Part shown: positions 13,563-18,459 of the stretch, one piece after another
Layout of the letters: each line of letters begins with the position of its first letter
Position numbering within the stretch: the stretch's first letter is position 1
DNA from: COE1 sp963596435
GTDB taxonomy: Bacteria > Bacillota > Clostridia > Lachnospirales > Lachnospiraceae
NCBI GenBank assembly: GCA_963596435.1
Contig: CAVBMG010000071.1
Span: 1-18,459 of the forward strand
Reading direction: 5' to 3'
Length of the DNA: 18,459 nucleotides
The notes under the pieces: model-generated
Databases searched by the model: none
What the model was told of the DNA's origin: nothing
Seen by the model: only the letters and a program-made list of their open reading frames with translations
Made by a program: the position numbers and the translations under genes

Positions 13563-16544
13563 TTACATAAAATCTCTTTCCCTTAATACGATCATATCTT
13601 CTTTATCATAACGCTTCGCCAGTAACACATCTACGAAATTCTTGAGATTGAATTTCTTGGATTTCCATATTGCTTCATCTATGATGTCTCTGACTTCGTC
13701 CTTCGTTACTACATGATTACCGCTCTGACTGTTGGCAATTCTGGTATATAACGCCAGCATTCCCAGTTCATCAATGGAATATTCCAGCGCCAGTGCATAA
13801 TTCTTCGCATAGTCTACAAGCGCATTATTATCCATCTCCATCAGATCTATTCTGATATTGAAATAATCAGAAATAAATGCCTGCTTCTCTAACAAATGGG
13901 TAATTTCCTTACGGGTATCCTCCATAATGACAACCAGTCCCAGATTATCCTGATTCAACAGATTTGCCATTTCATAGAGCTTATCCTGTGTAATTCCATT
14001 GGCTTTTTCTATAATAAGTGCACCATTTCCCAGCTTAGCAAATACTTCGCTAAGATTCCTGAGATTTAATTTCTCACCTGTGATCTTTGCTACTTTGCCG
14101 GAGAAATTAGCATCCAGTGCCTGATATTCACGAATCAGATTCTTAGCCAAGCGTACTGTACCAAGTCCTGCTTCACCGGTAATGATGACATTACCTGTAT
14201 AGGCAGCCAGACTCATCTTATCCAGTGCATAGATAATCTGCTTACGGATCTTCTTCGTTACAGCAAAATTCTCAAAAAGTTCCTGCTCTTCCGGGGTGAA
14301 ATCACGGATTTCTTCTTTTCTTACACCCTTGGTTTCTTTATCTGTAGTCTCAATGATCTTATCTGGCAGGTCTCCGATCTCTGCGGTATCCATATCAATT
14401 TCCTGAGTTTCAAGAATTTCTCCAGAATCTTCTTCTGCGTTATCATCCACATATTCTTCTGGATATTCTTCCTGTTCAGGTGCTGCTTCCTCTATCTCTT
14501 CCTCGGATTCTGCATATTCCTGCTCATATTCTTCCTCAGAATATTCCTGCCCGGCATCTTCTTCCTGTACAAATGACTGTTCTTCATACGACTCTTTCAT
14601 GGATTCTTCTGCATCGGATAATTCTACAGATTCTGTCTCGTTTTCTTCATCCATCCATGCCTGGGACTCTGTGATTTCTTCCTGAAGCTCTGTCTCCATC
14701 ATATCTGGCGTATCTTCAATCTCAGTCAGTTCTTCTACTTCGCCATCATCTTCCTCTTCCTTCTCTAATTCTCCAAATATTCCATTCTTAATAGAATTAT
14801 CGAAGTTCTCGAATATCTTACCAGTCTGCTGTAATACCAGCTTACGTACTTCTTCCTTGTGCCTGGCAGCATTCTCCTGCTTCATTCTCTCCCATTCACC
14901 CAGCACTTCGTCCAGATTCATCTGTCCGGTCATAGGATGGAATACTTCTTCCTGCGTATCCTGCTCTTCTTCCTGGACTGCATCTGCAACTTCTTCTTCA
15001 GGAACAGGAATAGAAGCAATCTCTTCCTGTAAAGTAGGCTGTTCGTCAAATACATTCTCGCCATTTTCTTCCAGACGGTCATGTTCTTCCTGTACAGATT
15101 CCTCTGTAATATCCCGAAGCATGTCCATATCTGTATCCTGCCTGATCACTCGGGCATCCTCACCGGGTACAAATACTTTGCTGATAGCTCCTGTATGAGG
15201 TTCCGGTGCTATTTCTGACACACCTGTCACCATTTGTGCAACACGACTTGTATGTACAGAAACCGGCTGCTCTTTCTCAGTTGTTTCCGGCTCTGATTGT
15301 GGCTGCTCCTCATGGTCTTCCTGTATCAACGAATTATCTTCTGTATTATCTTCCACAGATGGATTACTTGCCTCTGTCTCTGTCACGTTCTCCTGATGGA
15401 TGTCCTCAGGCTGCACAAGATCCGCTCTTTCTTCTGCGAAAATATCTTCATCATCTGCAAAAAGTTCTTTCATACTCTCTGCAACAACCTTCTGCAGATT
15501 AATTGTATTATATTGACTCATATCAATAGAACCTGTATCACGATAAGCGCTGCTTACGGACTGATTCTCTTCTACTGCATAATTGTCTATATTATCCACA
15601 TCTGCATTATCTGCCAGATACGTATCCTCTGTGTAGATCTCCTCTGTACGATAATCATCTTCTGGATATGGTTCCTCATTATAGTTCTCTTCGGGGTAGG
15701 CATCTTCTGCTCCATAACCATCTTCCGCATATGATTCTTCTTCACTGTAATTCTCTTCAGGATAGGCATCCTCTGCCCCATAGCCGTCTTCCGGATATGA
15801 CTCTTCCCCACTGTAATTCTCTTCGGGATAGGCATCCTCTGCCCCATAGCCATCTTCTGGATATGATTCTTCTTCACTGTAATTCTCTTCAGAATAAGTA
15901 TCTTCTGCTACGTAGTCTTCCTGTGACTGTCTGGTCTTTGCCATATCATATTTCTTCTGCTGAATTGGCGTTAAAGGTGCGTGAAGCATTTTAAGCTCCA
16001 TTGCCTTCATTACATATGGACCATCCCCGAACCACAGAATCAGATCATCACACTCTTCTACACATTTTGTAGCCAGTCCGACCCTGTGATAAAGATATGC
16101 CAGCTCATATGCCCACTCTTCCTGATAATCTCTCTTCTTCAATTCTTCCAGAAGCTCTATTCTTTCTTCCAGACTTGCTTCCTGTGCTTCCAGAATACGA
16201 TAACGCAACGTAAAGACACCATTATCCCGTGGTGCCAGTTTCACAAATTCCTTATAATATTCTATCGCTGCAACTACATCATCCAGCTCGACCGACACTT
16301 CACACAAAGAGTACAAAACCGCCCGGTTCGCAGGATAACGTTCGTATGCAATCTGTAATACTGCCTTACTGTCCTCATTTCGTCTGTTGACTCTGTAAAG
16401 AGCTGATACTTTCAACAACATCGTAATGCTCTTTACTCTTCGCCAGTCTATCATATCCGCTATATTAGCGGCTTCCACATATTTTTCTTCTTCAATCAGC
16501 TTTACTATTTCATCCGAACGAAGTTTATATTCATATTTATCCAA
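13563..16544 (-). CDS. TPR-like, acidic repeat and degenerate AAA+ domain protein, function unknown
   Basis: The 993-residue product has three parts. Residues 1-200 are paired helices of TPR type (AAIEYYKEFVKLAPRDN). Residues about 205-735 form a long disordered-looking linker very rich in Glu, Asp, Ser and Tyr, with three 22-residue tandem repeats at 221-286. Residues about 750-975 resemble an AAA+ domain of the CbbX/SpoVK type: VIITGEAGLGTVRLAKNLI (787-804), GALIIEKANGI (841-851), LVVIMED (870-876), and a lid-like helical end. The P-loop lysine and following Thr/Ser are replaced (GEAGLGTV instead of GxxGxGKT) and the Walker B DE is EK, so ATP hydrolysis is unlikely. The start is TTG, supported by AGAGGTGAT a few bases upstream and a strong promoter. 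It precedes glgB and may share its transcript. I infer a cytoplasmic scaffold; its partner is unknown. Confidence 0.85.
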   Translation of the reverse strand: MDKYEYKLRSDEIVKLIEEEKYVEAANIADMIDWRRVKSITMLLKVSALYRVNRRNEDSKAVLQIAYERYPANRAVLYSLCEVSVELDDVVAAIEYYKEFVKLAPRDNGVFTLRYRILEAQEASLEERIELLEELKKRDYQEEWAYELAYLYHRVGLATKCVEECDDLILWFGDGPYVMKAMELKMLHAPLTPIQQKKYDMAKTRQSQEDYVAEDTYSEENYSEEESYPEDGYGAEDAYPEENYSGEESYPEDGYGAEDAYPEENYSEEESYAEDGYGAEDAYPEENYNEEPYPEDDYRTEEIYTEDTYLADNADVDNIDNYAVEENQSVSSAYRDTGSIDMSQYNTINLQKVVAESMKELFADDEDIFAEERADLVQPEDIHQENVTETEASNPSVEDNTEDNSLIQEDHEEQPQSEPETTEKEQPVSVHTSRVAQMVTGVSEIAPEPHTGAISKVFVPGEDARVIRQDTDMDMLRDITEESVQEEHDRLEENGENVFDEQPTLQEEIASIPVPEEEVADAVQEEEQDTQEEVFHPMTGQMNLDEVLGEWERMKQENAARHKEEVRKLVLQQTGKIFENFDNSIKNGIFGELEKEEEDDGEVEELTEIEDTPDMMETELQEEITESQAWMDEENETESVELSDAEESMKESYEEQSFVQEEDAGQEYSEEEYEQEYAESEEEIEEAAPEQEEYPEEYVDDNAEEDSGEILETQEIDMDTAEIGDLPDKIIETTDKETKGVRKEEIRDFTPEEQELFENFAVTKKIRKQIIYALDKMSLAAYTGNVIITGEAGLGTVRLAKNLIREYQALDANFSGKVAKITGEKLNLRNLSEVFAKLGNGALIIEKANGITQDKLYEMANLLNQDNLGLVVIMEDTRKEITHLLEKQAFISDYFNIRIDLMEMDNNALVDYAKNYALALEYSIDELGMLALYTRIANSQSGNHVVTKDEVRDIIDEAIWKSKKFNLKNFVDVLLAKRYDKEDMIVLRERDFM
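15687..15884 (-). repeat. Three 66-base tandem repeats (22-residue acidic unit)
   Basis: Three consecutive in-frame units at 15884-15819, 15818-15753 and 15752-15687 encode N-Y-S-[EG]-E-E-S-Y-[PA]-E-D-G-Y-G-A-E-D-A-Y-P-E-E. They differ at only two residues and a few silent sites. A diverged partial copy follows towards 15620. The period is a multiple of three, so changes in copy number would keep the frame. Confidence 0.9.
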
Positions 16545-16687
16545 GTAAAATCACCTCTATAAGCCATTTCCCCTTTTGGCACTTTCGCTCTACCCATAAA
16601 AAGACGCTGATATTATCTCAATTTCAGCCTACTATTATCTGACAATTTGAAAAATATATCTTGTTGACAGACAACTTCAATATATAA

Positions 16688-16716
16688 AGTTTAGCATAAC
16701 GATTTTCTTATGTCAA
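16688..16716 (-). promoter_or_regulatory. Sigma-A promoter for the TPR-like gene and glgB
   Basis: On the minus strand a perfect -35 TTGACA (16716-16711), a 17-base spacer and -10 TAAACT (16693-16688) are preceded by TG one base before the -10 (extended -10). The start would be near 16681, leaving a long A/T-rich leader of about 135 bases before the TTG start at 16544. I see no recognisable riboswitch or strong terminator in that leader. It begins 28 bases after the rsmA stop, with no terminator visible between. Confidence 0.85.
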
Positions 16717-16743
16717 CGCTACTACATATAGAGTTTACGATAA

Positions 16744-17610
16744 TTATCGCGTTTTTCCAAGAATATCTGAAAGATCGGCAAATTGTTCCAGCGTAAGCGC
16801 TTCGCCACGTATTGTAGCAGACAATTCCATCTCTTCCAAAGCCCCAACAACCTGCTCCTTTGACACCCTTAATCCCGGTGCATTGGACAATCCATTTACC
16901 AGAGTCTTACGTCTCTGATTAAAAGATGCCCTGATAATATCAAACATAAACTTCTCATTCTGTGCACACACAGGTGGTTCCTGGTATCTGGTAAGTCGAA
17001 TTACTGCACTGTCTACATTAGGTCTTGGCATGAAGCATGAAGCAGGTACTGTCAGCATAATCTCCGGCTTTGCATAATATTGAACGGCAAGTGACAAAGC
17101 ACCATAATCTTTGGTTCCCGGTCCTACCTGCATACGATCAGCTACTTCCTTCTGTACCATAATCGTAATACTGTCTAATGGTACATGACTTTCAAAAAGC
17201 CCCATAATAATCGGTGTTGTAATATAATAAGGTAAGTTCGCAACAACCTTGATCGGTCTTCCCTGATTCTTTTCCTGTGCGATTTTGTTGATATCTACCT
17301 TCAAAATATCCTCATTGATCACAGTAACATTCTGATAGGAAGAAAGCGTGTCTGCAAGAATCGGTATCAGGTTCTTATCAATCTCTACTGCTACTACTTC
17401 TCTTGCTCTTTCACACAGATACTGCGTCATGGTTCCGATACCTGGTCCAATCTCCAGGACACAATCATCCTCTGTGACATCAGCTGCATCCACGATATGT
17501 TCCAGTATGTTGGAATCAATCAGGAAGTTCTGTCCAAATTTCTTTTGAAAATTAAAATTATATTTTTGAAGTACCTCTATGGTATTGGTTGGATTTCCAA
17601 GTGTAGCCAT
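16744..17610 (-). CDS. rsmA: 16S rRNA (adenine(1518)-N6/adenine(1519)-N6)-dimethyltransferase RsmA
   Basis: RsmA (KsgA) uses S-adenosylmethionine to dimethylate two adjacent adenines in the 3'-terminal hairpin of 16S rRNA late in small-subunit assembly; its loss gives kasugamycin resistance. The 288-residue product is of typical length with all motifs: KKFGQNFL (23-30), the SAM-binding LEIGPGIGTMT (52-62), acidic E76 in VAVEID, catalytic NLPYY (125-129), FMPRPNVDS (193-201) and FNQRRKTL (230-237). The start has AAAGGA eight bases upstream. It lies 15 bases after tatD, and the tatD-rsmA neighbourhood is common in Firmicutes, where metG and rnmV often accompany them. rnmV is not between them here. 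Confidence 0.97.
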   Translation of the reverse strand: MATLGNPTNTIEVLQKYNFNFQKKFGQNFLIDSNILEHIVDAADVTEDDCVLEIGPGIGTMTQYLCERAREVVAVEIDKNLIPILADTLSSYQNVTVINEDILKVDINKIAQEKNQGRPIKVVANLPYYITTPIIMGLFESHVPLDSITIMVQKEVADRMQVGPGTKDYGALSLAVQYYAKPEIMLTVPASCFMPRPNVDSAVIRLTRYQEPPVCAQNEKFMFDIIRASFNQRRKTLVNGLSNAPGLRVSKEQVVGALEEMELSATIRGEALTLEQFADLSDILGKTR

Positions 17611-17625
17611 ATATTCTGTCCTTTC

Positions 17626-18399
17626 TTATCCTTCATTTATATGGAATAATCGTCTGGCATTCTGATTGGTAATATTTACTACCTCTTCATACTCCATTCC
17701 CTTGATCTGCGCGATCTGTGCTGCAATATAGGGAATATTAAGAGAAGAATTCCTTTTCCCACGATTGGGCTCCGGCGCCAGATAAGGGCTGTCCGTCTCC
17801 AGTAGAATCCTGTCAATGGGAACAGCTTGTGCTACTTCTTTCATCTTTTTGCCGTTTTTAAAAGTAACAACACCGCCAATTCCAATATAAAAGCCCATTT
17901 TCACATAATCAAGTGCCATCTCTGCACTATAAGAATAGCAATGGATCACACCACCAATCTCCTGTGCTTTCTGCGCAGTCATAATGTCATAGGTGTCTTT
18001 GGCTGCATCTCTGGAATGAATAATAACAGGTTTATGACAGTTTCTTGCCAATTCCAGCTGTCGGATGAACCATTTCTTCTGTATCTCATGATCCGGTTCC
18101 TCCCAGTAATAATCCAGTCCGATCTCTCCCACTGCAACTACCTTAGGCTCTGTGCATTGTGCGGTCAGCCATTTGAAATTCTCCTCATTTAATTCTGCTG
18201 TCTCACTGGGATGGACTCCCGCTGCTCCATAGATAAAAGGATATTGCCTAGTCAAAGCTACTGTTGTTTCAGTACTTTTAAGACTCGCTCCCACATTAAC
18301 TATATATTCTATTCCATGATCCTGCATGGAAGATAATAACTGTTCTCTATCTTCATCAAATGCTTCATCATCATAATGTGCATGACTCTCAAATATCAT
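17626..18399 (-). CDS. tatD: TatD-family metal-dependent DNase
   Basis: TatD proteins are TIM-barrel metallohydrolases with 3'-5' exonuclease and DNA-repair or degradation activity; despite the name they are not part of Tat export. The 257-residue product has all expected metal ligands: H6 and H8 in ESHAHYD, E92 in GEIGLDYYW, H128 in IIHSRDA, H153 in VIHCYSYS and D203 in LLETDSPYLAPEP. The length is standard. The start has GAGGAA six bases upstream. The remaining 60 bases to the right edge hold no other gene start, and the neighbour upstream is not visible. It pairs with rsmA as a housekeeping unit. Confidence 0.95.
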   Translation of the reverse strand: MIFESHAHYDDEAFDEDREQLLSSMQDHGIEYIVNVGASLKSTETTVALTRQYPFIYGAAGVHPSETAELNEENFKWLTAQCTEPKVVAVGEIGLDYYWEEPDHEIQKKWFIRQLELARNCHKPVIIHSRDAAKDTYDIMTAQKAQEIGGVIHCYSYSAEMALDYVKMGFYIGIGGVVTFKNGKKMKEVAQAVPIDRILLETDSPYLAPEPNRGKRNSSLNIPYIAAQIAQIKGMEYEEVVNITNQNARRLFHINEG

Positions 18400-18459
18400 G
18401 ATTCATTCCTCGTATTATAAAGTAGTAGTGTTTATAGACCCTCTCCAAGGTCTGTATGC

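Noticed and set aside
15206..15994. Several plus- and minus-strand open frames in the acidic repeat region, some with repetitive products
   Set aside because: They are shadows of the GAA/GAT-rich repeats of the 993-residue protein; the repetition is inherited from the real frame and there are no start signals.
16664..16690. TTGACA on the plus strand in the rsmA/TPR intergenic region, possible antisense promoter
   Set aside because: No -10 occurs at a workable spacing; the nearest TATAAA and TAAAGT are only 13-15 bases away, and no gene follows on that strand.
18414..18419. TATAAT on the minus strand just before tatD
   Set aside because: No acceptable -35 lies 16-18 bases upstream, and the resulting leader would be only about 10 bases, too short to hold the ribosome site comfortably.

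Overview
The window looks like a chromosomal segment of a motile, flagellated Firmicute, most likely a Lachnospiraceae relative of Roseburia, Agathobacter or Lachnospira. This is an inference. It rests on a Lachnospiraceae-type FliS ending in a GPLMEN...YAGLTYG block, a flagellin followed by fliS, a very long FliK-like protein, a Tad operon of clostridial gene order, Gram-positive Shine-Dalgarno and sigma-A promoter signals, and moderate-to-low GC. No RNA gene, CRISPR array, insertion sequence or prophage is visible. Coding density is very high: the longest stretch without a gene is the 199-base promoter region 16545-16743. All genes but one are on the minus strand, so the biological order runs right to left.

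Reading from the right edge: tatD and rsmA (18399-16744) form a housekeeping pair. A near-consensus sigma-A promoter (16688-16716) then drives a TTG-started 993-residue protein (16544-13563) made of a helical TPR-like N-terminus, a very acidic repetitive linker and a C-terminal AAA+-like domain that has lost its Walker residues. Next comes a glycogen branching enzyme gene, glgB. A perfect hairpin without a T-tract separates glgB from a metY-type O-acetylhomoserine sulfhydrylase gene, which ends at a strong intrinsic terminator (10203-10243).

The flagellar block (10126-4599) starts at a candidate sigma-28 promoter whose -35 element overlaps the base of the metY terminator. It encodes a 1071-residue FliK-like protein, a 572-residue flagellin and a FliS chaperone, which fits a late flagellar unit supplying a FliK-related protein, the filament subunit and its export chaperone. 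The fliS terminator lies inside the 3' end of a convergent plus-strand DUF2508-type gene, and the two coding regions overlap by 35 bases.

The left block (4126-1) is a Tad/Flp-type pilus or secretion operon: prepilin peptidase, a TadZ/CpaE-like protein, the CpaF ATPase, a TadB/C-like inner-membrane platform protein, and a membrane protein cut by the left edge. Its promoter has an extended -10 and sits directly behind two perfect 16-base direct repeats, a likely regulator-binding site in the region shared with the divergent DUF2508 gene. No pilin gene is present; any would lie beyond the left edge.

The observations that most deserve a second look are the TPR/acidic/degenerate-AAA protein, the TadZ-like protein in which both the receiver and P-loop signatures are missing, the direct repeats at the Tad promoter, and the internally repeated giant FliK-like protein.
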